Shown one piece after another: positions 47,302 to 56,445 of a stretch of 64,000 bases of DNA. Position numbers and translations under genes: made by a program. Below the pieces are notes generated by a model, which searched no databases, had not been told where the DNA came from, and saw only the letters and a program-made list of their open reading frames with translations. Within the stretch, counting starts at the first letter, position 1; the number at the start of each line of letters is the position of its first letter. This DNA comes from Marinobacter sp. F4206 (GTDB taxonomy: Bacteria; Pseudomonadota; Gammaproteobacteria; Pseudomonadales; Oleiphilaceae): NCBI RefSeq assembly GCF_019392195.1, contig NZ_JAHXKI010000002.1, positions 2,046,001 to 2,110,000 on the forward strand, read 5' to 3'.

Positions 47302-47841
47302 TCATGGTTCATTCGGATGCGAGCGACACACCTCAAGGAACCAGCGGAACTCGCGGACCACCCGGTCGACGCTGTTCTCGAGCCGGTGACCATCCGGTAG
47401 CACCAGGGTGGGAAGCCCCTGTTCGCGGGCCAGATCGAGAACCGGCATGACCGGCACCACATCGTCCTCCCAGCCGTGGATGACCTGGCTGAACCGGGCC
47501 CGGACCCGGGGGCTGGACTGGGGATACTCCGCCATCGCCAGGGCTGGTGCCAGCAAGAAGCAGCCGAGAACCGGTGTTGACTCGCTGGTCTGCGCGCAGA
47601 CCCAGCCACCCATGCTTGAGCCGGCGAGTACGGTGTGGGCCGGGTCGGCCCCGGCTTCGTCCATGGCCGCGGCCATCTGTGCCAGTCGGATTGCCGGATC
47701 CCTGGTGCTGCGGTGGTCGATAGCAACAGCGATGACTTCTGGAAAGGTTTCGGCGGCGTTTTTCATGGCCTGGATCTTGGTACTCCCCGGACCACTTTCG
47801 AGGCCATGGGAAAGAAATACAAAGAGCTTGGTTGTTGGCAT
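47302..47841 (-). CDS. Small alpha/beta hydrolase
   Basis: This 179-residue protein has VFLSHGLESGPGSTKIQAM at the N-terminus, the nucleophile motif GSSMGGW and a late LPDGHRLEN with the catalytic His candidate. It resembles the short YqiA/RsbQ-type esterases. Ester or thioester hydrolysis is likely; substrate unknown. It is 128 bases upstream of the tea operon start, on the same strand, and is not coupled to it. Confidence 0.72.
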   Translation of the reverse strand: MPTTKLFVFLSHGLESGPGSTKIQAMKNAAETFPEVIAVAIDHRSTRDPAIRLAQMAAAMDEAGADPAHTVLAGSSMGGWVCAQTSESTPVLGCFLLAPALAMAEYPQSSPRVRARFSQVIHGWEDDVVPVMPVLDLAREQGLPTLVLPDGHRLENSVDRVVREFRWFLEVCRSHPNEP

Positions 47842-47998
47842 AGCATGAACTCTGTGACGGGTTCGATGTGGAGATTTCCGAGTCTTCGGAAATCATGGTG
47901 GGTCGGAGCTGGCCTGTCCAGCCGGCTGGGGTGGAGCCGGTGAAACCATTCCCTGGTCCTCGGCGTAAACACCAGTATCAGTACAGGAGCTACAAACC

Positions 47999-48544
47999 AT
48001 GGTCAGACTTATCTTTGCCGCCCTTATCACGCTGTCGGTTGGTTCGGTCCACGCCGCTGAACCGGCGTCGTCCTGCCTGGCCTTCCTCGACCACGAACTG
48101 CGCAAGCTTCACTCCCGGGACAACGTCAATCTGTGTGATGCGGCTGCGGGCAAGCCCATGCTGGTCGTGAATACCGCCAGTCGCTGCGGTTACACCGGCC
48201 AGTTCGAGGGCCTGGAAGCCTTGCACCGGAAGTATCAGGACCGGGGGCTGGTGGTTGTGGGTTTTGCCAGTGATGATTTTCGTCAGGAGGCGGACACCGA
48301 GGCCGAGGCCGCCAACGTCTGCTACAAGAACTTCGGGGTGACCTTCACCATGATTGCCCCGGGGCCGGTGACGGGTAGCGATGCCAACCCGGTGTTCCGG
48401 CACGTCAACGGTCAGAGTCAGGCGCCGCGGTGGAACTTTTTCAAATACGTGCTGGATCGTGATGGTCAGGTGGTCGAGGCATTTTCCAGCCGGGTAACAC
48501 CGGACGACCCGGCGCTGATCCGGGCCGTTGAATCGGTGCTTTAA
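47999..48544 (+). CDS. Glutathione peroxidase family protein, periplasmic
   Basis: This 181-residue protein has a signal peptide ([19 protein letters not shown]). The peroxidatic site is [20 protein letters not shown] with Cys63, not selenocysteine. The Trp motif is present as [14 protein letters not shown]. Bacterial relatives of this type often use thioredoxin-like donors. It should detoxify peroxides in the periplasm. The ATG follows AGGAG. The stop overlaps the convergent LLM gene by four bases. Confidence 0.88.
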   Translation: MVRLIFAALITLSVGSVHAAEPASSCLAFLDHELRKLHSRDNVNLCDAAAGKPMLVVNTASRCGYTGQFEGLEALHRKYQDRGLVVVGFASDDFRQEADTEAEAANVCYKNFGVTFTMIAPGPVTGSDANPVFRHVNGQSQAPRWNFFKYVLDRDGQVVEAFSSRVTPDDPALIRAVESVL

Positions 48545-49533
48545 GAACCGCGGGTTTGCGCCAGGATGTCGAGCGCGTGACGGCGCTTGGCGGGGTCGTA
48601 AATGTCGACGGTGAACATCAGTTCGTCGACCTCCACGGAGGCAAGCAACTCATCAAGCTGTCGGTTAAGGGCATCGGCGTCGCCCAACAGCTGCAGTGCG
48701 AGGAAATCCTGGACACTCGCCTTTTCGCCGGCATTCCAGAGTCCGTCCATCGACTTCACCGGAGGGCGCATCCACAGTGGCTGCCCCCGGAACAGGGCCA
48801 GAATTCGCTGGTAACTCGTGGTGGCGAGCAGCCTGGCTTCCTCAACCGAGTCGGCGGGAATCGCCGGAACCGCCAGCATGGCGTAGGGCTCGGCCAGTTG
48901 CTCGGAAGGCCGGAAGTTGTCCCGGTATACCCGCAGGGCTTCCCTGTAGAGTCGAGGGGCGAAATGGCCGGCAAAGGCGTAGGGCAGGCCGCGCAAGGCG
49001 GCAAGCTGGGCGCTGTACAGGCTTGAACCCAGGAGCCAGATCGGGACCCGGGTGCCGGCGCCGGGTATGGCCTTCACCGGCTGGCCGGGTTGCAGTGGTC
49101 CAAGTAACTGCTGGAGCCGGGCAACGTCCTCGGGAAATTGCTCCGCGCCCAGGCCATCCCGCCGCAGAGCCCGAGCCGTGACCGGGTCGGTTCCGGGGGC
49201 GCGGCCCAGGCCCAGATCAATGCGGCCGGGGTACAGGCTTGCCAGCGTTCCGAACTGTTCGGCAATCACCAGCGGCGGGTGGTTCGGCAGCATCACACCG
49301 CCGGACCCCACCCGCAGGGTGTCGGTTTTGCCGGCGATGTGTCCGATCAGTACCGAGGTCGCGGAGCTGCTGATCCCTTCCATGTTGTGATGCTCCGCCA
49401 GCCAGAAACGGCTAAAGCCCAGGCGCTCGGCGTGTTGGGCGTAGGCCACACTGTTGGCCAGCGTGACGCTGACAGAATCGCCCTCACGGACGGAAGCGAG
49501 TTCTAACAGTGAATAGTCGGGTCGGTTGGGCAT
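48541..49533 (-). CDS. LLM class flavin-dependent oxidoreductase
   Basis: This 330-residue bacterial luciferase-like TIM barrel has [37 protein letters not shown]. The cis-peptide-type [12 protein letters not shown] segment and [30 protein letters not shown] match the MsnO8-like group. It uses reduced FMN to oxygenate an unknown substrate. The start has GGAG a few bases upstream. Confidence 0.88.
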   Translation of the reverse strand: MPNRPDYSLLELASVREGDSVSVTLANSVAYAQHAERLGFSRFWLAEHHNMEGISSSATSVLIGHIAGKTDTLRVGSGGVMLPNHPPLVIAEQFGTLASLYPGRIDLGLGRAPGTDPVTARALRRDGLGAEQFPEDVARLQQLLGPLQPGQPVKAIPGAGTRVPIWLLGSSLYSAQLAALRGLPYAFAGHFAPRLYREALRVYRDNFRPSEQLAEPYAMLAVPAIPADSVEEARLLATTSYQRILALFRGQPLWMRPPVKSMDGLWNAGEKASVQDFLALQLLGDADALNRQLDELLASVEVDELMFTVDIYDPAKRRHALDILAQTRGS

Positions 49534-49565
49534 GGGGCTCCGGATTGGTTGGCGTGGTCGGTGAG

Positions 49566-50195
49566 TCAGAGATCCACGACGACCGGCGGGTTCAATGGTT
49601 TGAAACTGCCGGTACAGGTGCTGGCGTTAACATACAGGCAATCGCCGATCTGTTGCTGTCCGTGGTCTTCGTGAATGTGACCAAAAACATGGAGCCGGAG
49701 GGAGAGGGTTTCAACCTTTTGGGCGAGGTCGTCGCAGCCGGGGCGCACTGTGCCGGTGGGTGAAATGATCCGATCGAGTATTCCGGCCGGTGGGCCGTGG
49801 GTAATCAGCACGTCGGTATCCTCGGGAATCCGGGCCCATCGCTCGGCAATCGCCGGGCCTCGTTCAAGGTTAAACGCCCAGTTGAAGAACACCGGCGTCC
49901 AGGGGCTGCCCCAGAACTTCAGTCCCTCCAGCTCAAGCGGGCTGTCCTGGAGGTAGTGGGCGTGCCGGACCAGTGCCCGTGCGTCGGCGGGTTCGTCCTG
50001 GAAACACCAGTCATGGTTGCCGGCAATCAGAATCTTGTGACGGTGGGGTTGCTCCGAGAACCATCGATCCAGGTCCTCCAGTTCGTCCAGGGTGCCAACC
50101 CCGAGACAGTCTCCGGCGTGGATCAGCAGATCCCCTTCAGGCACTTCAATCTGTCGGTGCATGCCGTGGGTGTCGGAAATACAGACAATTCTCAT
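49566..50195 (-). CDS. Calcineurin-like metallophosphoesterase
   Basis: This 209-residue protein has the metal site motifs in order: ISDTHGMH (about 6-13), [21 protein letters not shown] and [10 protein letters not shown]. All core metal ligands look present. It resembles 239FB-like or MPE-type phosphoesterases; the substrate is not known. A longer frame is open to 50243, but the motif should start at [10 protein letters not shown]. Confidence 0.88.
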   Translation of the reverse strand: MRIVCISDTHGMHRQIEVPEGDLLIHAGDCLGVGTLDELEDLDRWFSEQPHRHKILIAGNHDWCFQDEPADARALVRHAHYLQDSPLELEGLKFWGSPWTPVFFNWAFNLERGPAIAERWARIPEDTDVLITHGPPAGILDRIISPTGTVRPGCDDLAQKVETLSLRLHVFGHIHEDHGQQQIGDCLYVNASTCTGSFKPLNPPVVVDL

Positions 50196-50300
50196 GGTTC
50201 GGTGCGTCCTGACTGACAATGGCGATTCGGTCGGGCAATCCAAGGTATTCTAAGATAGCATCTGCCGCCCCAGACCCGTCCATGCATTTATGGTGACCCG

Positions 50301-51173
50301 ATGCGCCTGATCCTGAGTCGTAAAGGTTTTGATTCCTCCGCCGGGGGCTGTCCCAGCCCGGTACTTCCGGACGATTCGCTGTGTGTGCTGCCGATTCCGG
50401 ATGACCAGTCGCGGATCCGTTATGACCAAGTCCGTTTCGGCGGGCGCCGGTTGGGCAAGCTGGCCCGGGATCTCAGCGGCGGTCGCGTGCGTGGCGGTGA
50501 CGGCGCCCACCTGGATCCGGACCTTCTTGCCGGAGCCTATCCCCGGGAAGCAGGGTGGCGACCGGTGCTGGGACAGACGGGGTCGGCCCAGGGCCACTTG
50601 CGCAATCAGGGCGTTACCGCCGGTGATCTGTTCCTGTTTTTCGGCGTCTTTCGCCGTGCCGAGCTCAGACAGCGACGCTGGCGGTTTGTGCCGGGGTCAC
50701 GGCCGTTCCATGTGCTCTGGGGCTGGCTACACATTGCCGAGGTGGTGGCGATTGACGAGCTGGCCGACGGGGCGTTGTCCTGGGCCCGTTATCATCCGCA
50801 TTTCCATGGCCAGCCTGATGCGGGCAATACCCTGTACCTGGCCAGCGATGGATTCCGGTTGCCCGATCAGCGGTCGGTGTTTCCCGGCAGTGGGGTGTTT
50901 ACCCGGTTTGATGAGCAACTGATGCTGAGCGATCCGGAGGGTCGCCTGCCAACCCAGTGGCGCCTGCCAGCCGGTTTCTACCCGGGCGAGGACCGGACGC
51001 CGCTGAGTTACCACGCCAGAGCCGATCGCTGGCGCCTGGCTCCGCCGTGGTCCTACCTGAAGGGCGCAGCCCGGGGGCAAGAGTTTGTGCTGGACCTGAC
51101 AGCGTATCCCGAGCTGGAACCCTGGCTGGACACGCTGCTCAGAACTGGCCGTGGCGACCGGCCCCGTCCTTGA
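50301..51173 (+). CDS. Nmad3-like protein (hypothetical nucleotide modification associated domain)
   Basis: This 290-residue protein starts MRLILSRKGFDSSAGGCPSPVL and continues LCVLPIPDDQSRIRYDQV, which I recall for the Nmad3 family, a domain predicted by context to act in nucleotide or DNA modification. PWSYLKGAARGQEFVLDLTAYPELEPWL is the C-terminal block. No phage or base-modification gene is nearby, so the role here is open. The last 35 bases overlap the convergent enoyl-CoA hydratase gene. Confidence 0.72.
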   Translation: MRLILSRKGFDSSAGGCPSPVLPDDSLCVLPIPDDQSRIRYDQVRFGGRRLGKLARDLSGGRVRGGDGAHLDPDLLAGAYPREAGWRPVLGQTGSAQGHLRNQGVTAGDLFLFFGVFRRAELRQRRWRFVPGSRPFHVLWGWLHIAEVVAIDELADGALSWARYHPHFHGQPDAGNTLYLASDGFRLPDQRSVFPGSGVFTRFDEQLMLSDPEGRLPTQWRLPAGFYPGEDRTPLSYHARADRWRLAPPWSYLKGAARGQEFVLDLTAYPELEPWLDTLLRTGRGDRPRP

Positions 51174-51915
51174 ATTTTCGGGCACCGGCAATGGCTTCCT
51201 CGAAAACCACGGGGTAACCCGCCGCGCCCTCTGTGGCAAATGCGTCGCGGGTGCTCAGGTCCCACTGTCGGATGGCTGAGGCGCGATCGGCCCGCAGGCA
51301 GCGTTGTGGGAAACCAGCGATGGTTCTGGCCAGTTCCAGCGCTGCTTCCAGGGCGGTGCCGTCCGGGACCAGCCGGTTGGCCAGACCCATGGTGAGGGCT
51401 TCATCGGCATGGACCGGCCGGCCGGTGAGTATCATGTCCATGGCATGGCCATGCCCGACGATCCGGGGCAGGCGGACAGTGCCGCCATCAATCAGAGGCA
51501 CGCCCCAACGTCGGCAGAACACGCCAAAGACGGCAGAGCTTTCCGTTACGCGCATGTCACACATCAGAGCCAGTTCCAGGCCACCGGCCACCGCATAGCC
51601 GGAGACAGCGGCGATGACCGGCTTAGAGAGCTGCATCCGGGTGGGGCCCATGGGGCCGTGACCGGTGCCATGGGGGTCAATCTCGTTACGTCGGTCCGGG
51701 TCGTCGAGGGCCGTCAGGTCCGCGCCGGCGCAGAAGTTCCCGCCGGCTCCAGTCAGGATGGCGACTTTCACGGCCTCATTTTCCTCACATTCCGTAAAGG
51801 CGCGACGCAGCGCGTTGGCGGTTGGCCGATCCACCGCATTACGTTGATTCGGGCGATTCAGGGTGATGGTCAGGATACCGTCGGTCAGTGACGTGAGAAC
51901 GGGCTGCTCGGTCAT
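51139..51915 (-). CDS. Enoyl-CoA hydratase/isomerase family (crotonase) protein
   Basis: This 258-residue crotonase has LNRPNQRNAVDRPTANAL, the oxyanion-hole segments GAGGNFCAGADLTAL and AVSGYAVAGGLELALMCD, and VFGVFCRRWGVPLIDGGTVRLPR. The last block replaces the usual catalytic Glu pair context of hydratases. It would act on an acyl-CoA; the exact reaction cannot be assigned. The ATG at 51915 has AGGAC eight bases upstream; a longer frame exists but is not supported. Confidence 0.85.
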   Translation of the reverse strand: MTEQPVLTSLTDGILTITLNRPNQRNAVDRPTANALRRAFTECEENEAVKVAILTGAGGNFCAGADLTALDDPDRRNEIDPHGTGHGPMGPTRMQLSKPVIAAVSGYAVAGGLELALMCDMRVTESSAVFGVFCRRWGVPLIDGGTVRLPRIVGHGHAMDMILTGRPVHADEALTMGLANRLVPDGTALEAALELARTIAGFPQRCLRADRASAIRQWDLSTRDAFATEGAAGYPVVFEEAIAGARKFKDGAGRHGQF

Positions 51916-52034
51916 GGTGAGTGTCCTGTGCGTCTTTTGCAGGGAAGCGACGTATTCATTGTATGATGGGTGAATCGGACTCACCCAGTATCGTGAGCAT
52001 AACCCATTTAGCGGACATCGTCGGAGGCCGGGAA

Positions 52035-52790
52035 ATGCAGCCCAGCGGGTTTTACGAGAACGACACCACGCTTGCCCAATACTCGGAGTTTCATTTCGGT
52101 GAGCGGTGGCACGGTGAGCCCAGTTTTCCAAAGGAGCTGGCCGACGTTGCCATCGATGCCATGGATGGTCGCACTTTCGGGCGGGCGCTGGATATCGGCT
52201 GCGCCTGTGGCCGAACCAGTTTTGAACTGGCTCGGCGGTTTGATCACGTTGATGGCATCGATTTCTCGTCCACCTTCATTGCCAGGTGCGTTGAAATGGC
52301 CGAACACAAACGGATTCGCTACGCCCGTCCAGAGGAAGGCGAGCTGGTGAGCTACCACGAGCGTACGCTGTCGGAACTGGACCTCGAACAGACGGCGGAC
52401 AAGGTGGCGTTCCACCAGGGCGATGCCTGTAACCTGGAGCCGAGGTTTACCGGCTATGACCTGATCCTGGCGGGCAACCTGATCGACCGGCTGTACCAGC
52501 CGTCAAAATTCCTCACCACAATTCATGAACGCATCAATGACGATGGCCTGCTGGTCATTGCCTCACCCTACACCTGGCTCGAAGAATACACCCCCAGGGA
52601 AGCCTGGGTGGGCGGTTTCATGAAGAATGGCGAGGAGTACACCACCCTGGACGGCCTGAGGGACATGTTGGCCCCCCACTTCCGCCAGCTGGGTGAGCCG
52701 CGGAGCCTGCCGTTCGTGATCCGGGAGACCCGCAACAAATTCCAGCACAGTTTTTCCGAACTCACAGTCTGGCAGAAAACCGCAACCTGA
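52035..52790 (+). CDS. Putative 4-mercaptohistidine N1-methyltransferase (OvoA C-terminal type)
   Basis: This 251-residue S-adenosylmethionine methyltransferase has YENDTTLAQYSEFHFGERWHG, motif I ALDIGCACGRTSFELARRFDHVDGIDFS, FHQGDACNLEPRFTGYDLILAGNLIDRLYQPSKFL, SPYTWLEEYT and FVIRETRNKFQHS. These are the features of the ovothiol N-methyltransferase domain, which in other genomes is fused to OvoA. Here it stands alone, and no sulfoxide synthase gene is in the window. The ATG lies seven bases after GGAGG. Confidence 0.85.
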   Translation: MQPSGFYENDTTLAQYSEFHFGERWHGEPSFPKELADVAIDAMDGRTFGRALDIGCACGRTSFELARRFDHVDGIDFSSTFIARCVEMAEHKRIRYARPEEGELVSYHERTLSELDLEQTADKVAFHQGDACNLEPRFTGYDLILAGNLIDRLYQPSKFLTTIHERINDDGLLVIASPYTWLEEYTPREAWVGGFMKNGEEYTTLDGLRDMLAPHFRQLGEPRSLPFVIRETRNKFQHSFSELTVWQKTAT

Positions 52791-52806
52791 GTGCCGTGAA
52801 CGCTGG

Positions 52807-53544
52807 CTATTTCCTGCCGAAGCCCTTGCCCTTCAGGAAGTCTTTCATGTGCGGGCGCAGCTTGGTGGTGAACAACGGCTTGAGCTGCTCGGACCAGGTG
52901 GTGTCCTTGTTGCCGCCGGTGCGTTCCCGGTAGTAGTCGTTCATGGTGGTGTCGAACGACTCGACCTGCTGTTGGTCCTGCCCGTCCTGGTAGTAGTCCT
53001 CCTTGAGGATGGTTTCTACCGGCAGCCGGGGTTTGACCTCGGGGTCCTGATCCGGATAGCCCAGGCACAGGCCGAACACCGGGTAAACATGGTCTGGCAG
53101 TCGCAGGATGCTGCTGATCTCGGCCGGGTTGTTGCGAATGCCGCCGATATAACACAGCCCCAGCCCTTCCGATTCCGCTGCAATGGCCACGTTCTGGGCC
53201 ATCAGCGCGGTGTCCACGCTGGCGACCACCAATTGCTCGGTGGTACCACGGACGACGTCGGCGCCGGCCCGCTCTGCGGCTTCCGTCGAGCGCTTCATGT
53301 CGGCACAGAACACCAGGAAGTCAGAACAGTCCGCAATGTAGGCCTGGCCACCGGCCAGTTCTGCAATCTTCGTGCGGTTTTCGGGATTGACCACGTGAAT
53401 CACCGAGTAAGCCTGCACATGGTTGGACGTGGCCGCACTCTGCCCGGCCCGGATCAACTCGAGCAACAGCTCGCGGGGAATTTTCCGGTCGGTGAACTTG
53501 CGGATGGAGCGGTGGGATTTCAGGAGGTCAATCGTGGCGTTCAT
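52807..53544 (-). CDS. NADPH-dependent flavin nitroreductase (NfsA/FRP-like)
   Basis: This 245-residue protein has HRSIRKFTDRKIPRELLLELIRAGQSAATSNHVQAYSVI, the FMN-binding core of the NfsA/FRP branch. VDTALMAQNVAIAAESEGLGLCYIGGIRNNP and GLCLGYPDQDPEVKPRLP are further family blocks. It should reduce quinones, nitroaromatics or flavins using NADPH. It faces the methyltransferase gene with a 16-base gap. Confidence 0.88.
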   Translation of the reverse strand: MNATIDLLKSHRSIRKFTDRKIPRELLLELIRAGQSAATSNHVQAYSVIHVVNPENRTKIAELAGGQAYIADCSDFLVFCADMKRSTEAAERAGADVVRGTTEQLVVASVDTALMAQNVAIAAESEGLGLCYIGGIRNNPAEISSILRLPDHVYPVFGLCLGYPDQDPEVKPRLPVETILKEDYYQDGQDQQQVESFDTTMNDYYRERTGGNKDTTWSEQLKPLFTTKLRPHMKDFLKGKGFGRK

Positions 53545-53768
53545 GGGGTCTCGCTGTCGGTGGCTCTCGTTTAGCATACGAACGATACTGGAATCAGAGC
53601 CTTCGTGTCTTGGTGTGTGGGCAAACGTGATGACAACAATACTACCAAGGACTGCGAATCAGAGAAGTCCGGGCGTGGGCAAAGCTGATATGGTGAAACG
53701 CGAGGGGATCTGCTCCCGGTTGCGGTTGGTCCCGATGGGAACAGGATAACGCTTGATGGAGGAAGGCG

Positions 53769-55178
53769 ATGCGGCACCAGTACTCGTTTATGCTCGGGGA
53801 CCGGACATGGCAGTTCCGGAACCTGGCGGACCTGATGGCCAAGGCCACCCCGGCCCGCTCCGGCGATCGCCTGGCGGGCGTTATTGCCGGGTCTGACGAA
53901 GAGCGTGTCGTGGCCCAGATGAAGCTGGCGGAGCTTCCGCTGAAGGTTTTCCTGTCGGAGGCCCTGGTGCCTTACGAGGCCGACGAAGTCACCCGGCTGA
54001 TCCTGGATGAGCACGATGCCGGCGCGTTCAGTGTGATCTCCCATCTCACCGTAGGCGACTTCAGGAACTGGCTGCTTGGTGATCACGCCACGCCCGAGGC
54101 CCTGGCGGCACTGAGGCCGGGCCTGACCCCGGAAATGGTCGCGGCGGTGAGCAAACTGATGCGCAACCAGGACCTGATTCTGGTGGCCCGAAAGTGCCGG
54201 GTCGAGACCGCGTTTCGCAACACCATCGGCTTGGTCGGACGGCTCTCCACGCGTCTGCAGCCCAACCACCCCACCGACGATATCACCGGGATTGCCGCCA
54301 GCATCCTCGATGGCCTGCTCTATGGCAGTGGCGACGCGGTGATTGGCATCAACCCGGCTACCGATAATGTTGCCCAGGCCACCCGACTGATGCAGCTGGT
54401 GGACGAGGTGATTGGCAAATACGAGATTCCCACCCAGTCCTGCGTCCTGACCCACGTGACCAATACCCTAGAAGCCATGGACCGGGGCGCGCCGGTCGAT
54501 CTGGTTTTCCAGTCGATCGGGGGCACCGAGGCGACCAACCGAAGTTTCGGGTTCAGCCTGGCGACCCTGAACGAGGCCCGCGATGCGGCCCTTGCCCTGA
54601 AACGGGGTACGGTCGGGCAGAACGTCATGTACTTTGAAACCGGGCAGGGTAGTGCCCTGTCGGCGGATGCCCACCACGGACTGGACCAGCAAACCTGCGA
54701 GGCCCGGGCCTATGCCGTTGCCCGGAAATTTGACCCGCTGTTGGTGAATACCGTGGTCGGGTTCATCGGGCCCGAATACCTGTTTGATGGCAAGGAGATT
54801 ATCCGCGCCGGGTTGGAAGATCACTTTTGTGGCAAGCTTCTGGGGCTGCCCATGGGCTGCGACATCTGCTACACCAATCACGCCGAGGCGGACCAGAATG
54901 ACATGGATAACCTGCTGACGCTGCTTGGGGTGGCAGGCTGCAGCTTCATCATGGGCATTCCCGGTTCCGATGACATCATGCTCAACTATCAGACCACCTC
55001 CTTTCACGATGCGCTCTACGCCCGTCGGGTGCTGGACCTGAAACCGGCGCCGGAATTCGAGGCCTGGCTGGAACGCATGAACATCTTCGCGGATACCTCT
55101 CGGTACGAGCCCAGCGTCGTGTTTCCCGAGGTCTTCCGGGACAGCCTGAAGCGTTTGCCCGAAGGAGGTGGGGAATGA
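53769..55178 (+). CDS. eutB: Ethanolamine ammonia-lyase large subunit
   Basis: This 469-residue TIM-barrel protein carries the active site of the coenzyme B12-dependent enzyme that splits ethanolamine into acetaldehyde and ammonia. Family blocks are LSEALVPYEADEVTRLI, GLLYGSGDAVIGINPATDN, SCVLTHVTNTLEAM and GLPMGCDICYTNHAEADQNDMDNLL. The ATG has GGAGGAAGGCG just upstream. It is coupled to eutC by four bases. There is no microcompartment, transporter, acetaldehyde dehydrogenase or regulator gene beside it, so this is the short, non-shell form of eut. Confidence 0.93.
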   Translation: MRHQYSFMLGDRTWQFRNLADLMAKATPARSGDRLAGVIAGSDEERVVAQMKLAELPLKVFLSEALVPYEADEVTRLILDEHDAGAFSVISHLTVGDFRNWLLGDHATPEALAALRPGLTPEMVAAVSKLMRNQDLILVARKCRVETAFRNTIGLVGRLSTRLQPNHPTDDITGIAASILDGLLYGSGDAVIGINPATDNVAQATRLMQLVDEVIGKYEIPTQSCVLTHVTNTLEAMDRGAPVDLVFQSIGGTEATNRSFGFSLATLNEARDAALALKRGTVGQNVMYFETGQGSALSADAHHGLDQQTCEARAYAVARKFDPLLVNTVVGFIGPEYLFDGKEIIRAGLEDHFCGKLLGLPMGCDICYTNHAEADQNDMDNLLTLLGVAGCSFIMGIPGSDDIMLNYQTTSFHDALYARRVLDLKPAPEFEAWLERMNIFADTSRYEPSVVFPEVFRDSLKRLPEGGGE

Positions 55179-55999
55179 CTGATTCGCGGAACGACCTGGT
55201 GATCGATAATGCCTGGCGGCGCCTGCGGCACTTCACCGATGCCCGGATTGGGCTTGGGCGGGCGGGTATCAGCCTGCCTACCTCGGAATTGCTGCAGTTC
55301 CAGTTGGCCCATGCCCGGGCGCGGGATGCGGTGCACCTGCCTCTGGATGTTCCCCGGCTGCTTGCAGACCTGGACAAGTCGGATCTTGGCGCAGTGGCAG
55401 CCACGCCGTTGGTGGTGCACAGCGAGGCGGAGGATCGTGTCACCTATCTGCAGCGGCCGGATCTGGGCCGGCGATTATCGAAGGCCGGGCGCGCGAGCGT
55501 GCGGGCGGGGAAGAGCACCGAACCCTACGACCTGGCGTTGGTGATTGTCGATGGCCTGTCCTCCTTCGGTGTGCAGAACAATGCGGTGGCCCTGGTGAAG
55601 CAGTTGCTCACTGATCTGAACCGGGATGATCGTGCTTGGCAGCTGGCGCCGCTGACGGTGGTGCAGCAGGGGCGCGTTGCCATCGGCGATGAGGTTGGCG
55701 CGTTGCTGAATGCCCGCATGGTCGCGGTGCTGATTGGTGAACGCCCCGGTCTCAGTTCGCCGGACAGCCTGGGCGTGTACCTGACCTTTGGGCCCGAGGC
55801 AGGTTTGACAGATGCCCGCCGGAACTGCATTTCCAACATCAGGCCCGCCGGCCTGGGTATTGGCGAAGCCAGCCAGCGACTGTTCTATCTGATCCGTGAA
55901 GCCGACCGGCTGAAGCTCTCCGGCGTTGGCCTGAAGGACCGGACGGAGGATGCAACGATTGAGGGCCTGGGAAGCGGCCACAACTTTCTGGCTAACTGA
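55175..55999 (+). CDS. eutC: Ethanolamine ammonia-lyase small subunit
   Basis: This 274-residue protein completes the B12-binding site. The blocks include AHARARDAVHLPLD, SKAGRASVRAGKSTEPYDLALVIVDGLSSFGVQ, VGALLNARMVAVLIGERPGLSSPDSLGVYLTFGP and RRNCISNIRPAGLGIGEAS. The start is inside the eutB stop. It ends 22 bases before a small convergent membrane protein gene. Confidence 0.93.
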   Translation: MTDSRNDLVIDNAWRRLRHFTDARIGLGRAGISLPTSELLQFQLAHARARDAVHLPLDVPRLLADLDKSDLGAVAATPLVVHSEAEDRVTYLQRPDLGRRLSKAGRASVRAGKSTEPYDLALVIVDGLSSFGVQNNAVALVKQLLTDLNRDDRAWQLAPLTVVQQGRVAIGDEVGALLNARMVAVLIGERPGLSSPDSLGVYLTFGPEAGLTDARRNCISNIRPAGLGIGEASQRLFYLIREADRLKLSGVGLKDRTEDATIEGLGSGHNFLAN

Positions 56000-56021
56000 T
56001 ACGGGAGCCGGCGGTGTTGCC

Positions 56022-56339
56022 CTAGAAACGCAGTCCTTCCACTTGGCGGCGTTGCCGATAATGGGTGAGCGCGACGTTGGTGGCGGCCAGAACAACGAAT
56101 AGCGCGATGCCCTTGGGTACCATGGCGTGAATGTCGGGATTGGGCGCGGTGACGGCAGTGACCAGGATCAGTCCGAGGGAGTTACGGGCCAGCCGAACCG
56201 CCAGCATGGCACAGAGGAAGCCTGACTGGACAGCAGACTCGGCCGAGCGCAGGCAGCGTCCGAAGGCGGGCATCAGGTGGACGGTGTTCAAGAGAAGCAG
56301 GGTAAAAATAACGATTTGGGCGATACTGAATAACGTCAT
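56022..56339 (-). CDS. Small three-helix membrane protein of unknown function
   Basis: This 105-residue protein has hydrophobic segments at about 5-25, 48-66 and 76-92, with basic residues around them and at the C-terminus. I recognise no family. It is small, lies between convergent eutC and the peptidase-MA-like lipoprotein gene, and could be on its own transcript. Confidence 0.55.
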   Translation of the reverse strand: MTLFSIAQIVIFTLLLLNTVHLMPAFGRCLRSAESAVQSGFLCAMLAVRLARNSLGLILVTAVTAPNPDIHAMVPKGIALFVVLAATNVALTHYRQRRQVEGLRF

Positions 56340-56445
56340 GACGAGTAAATACCGATAACAATAATTGCTGGAAAAACGAGCGGCATTATCCCCGATTGGT
56401 TACTTTTAATCCAGTTTGCGTTGGGCGTCCCTGCCCGCGCCTTAT

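Noticed and set aside
53545..53768. Cobalamin riboswitch upstream of eutB
   Set aside because: The gap is long enough, but I could not find a B12-box or the expected paired elements; only a weak hairpin is visible.
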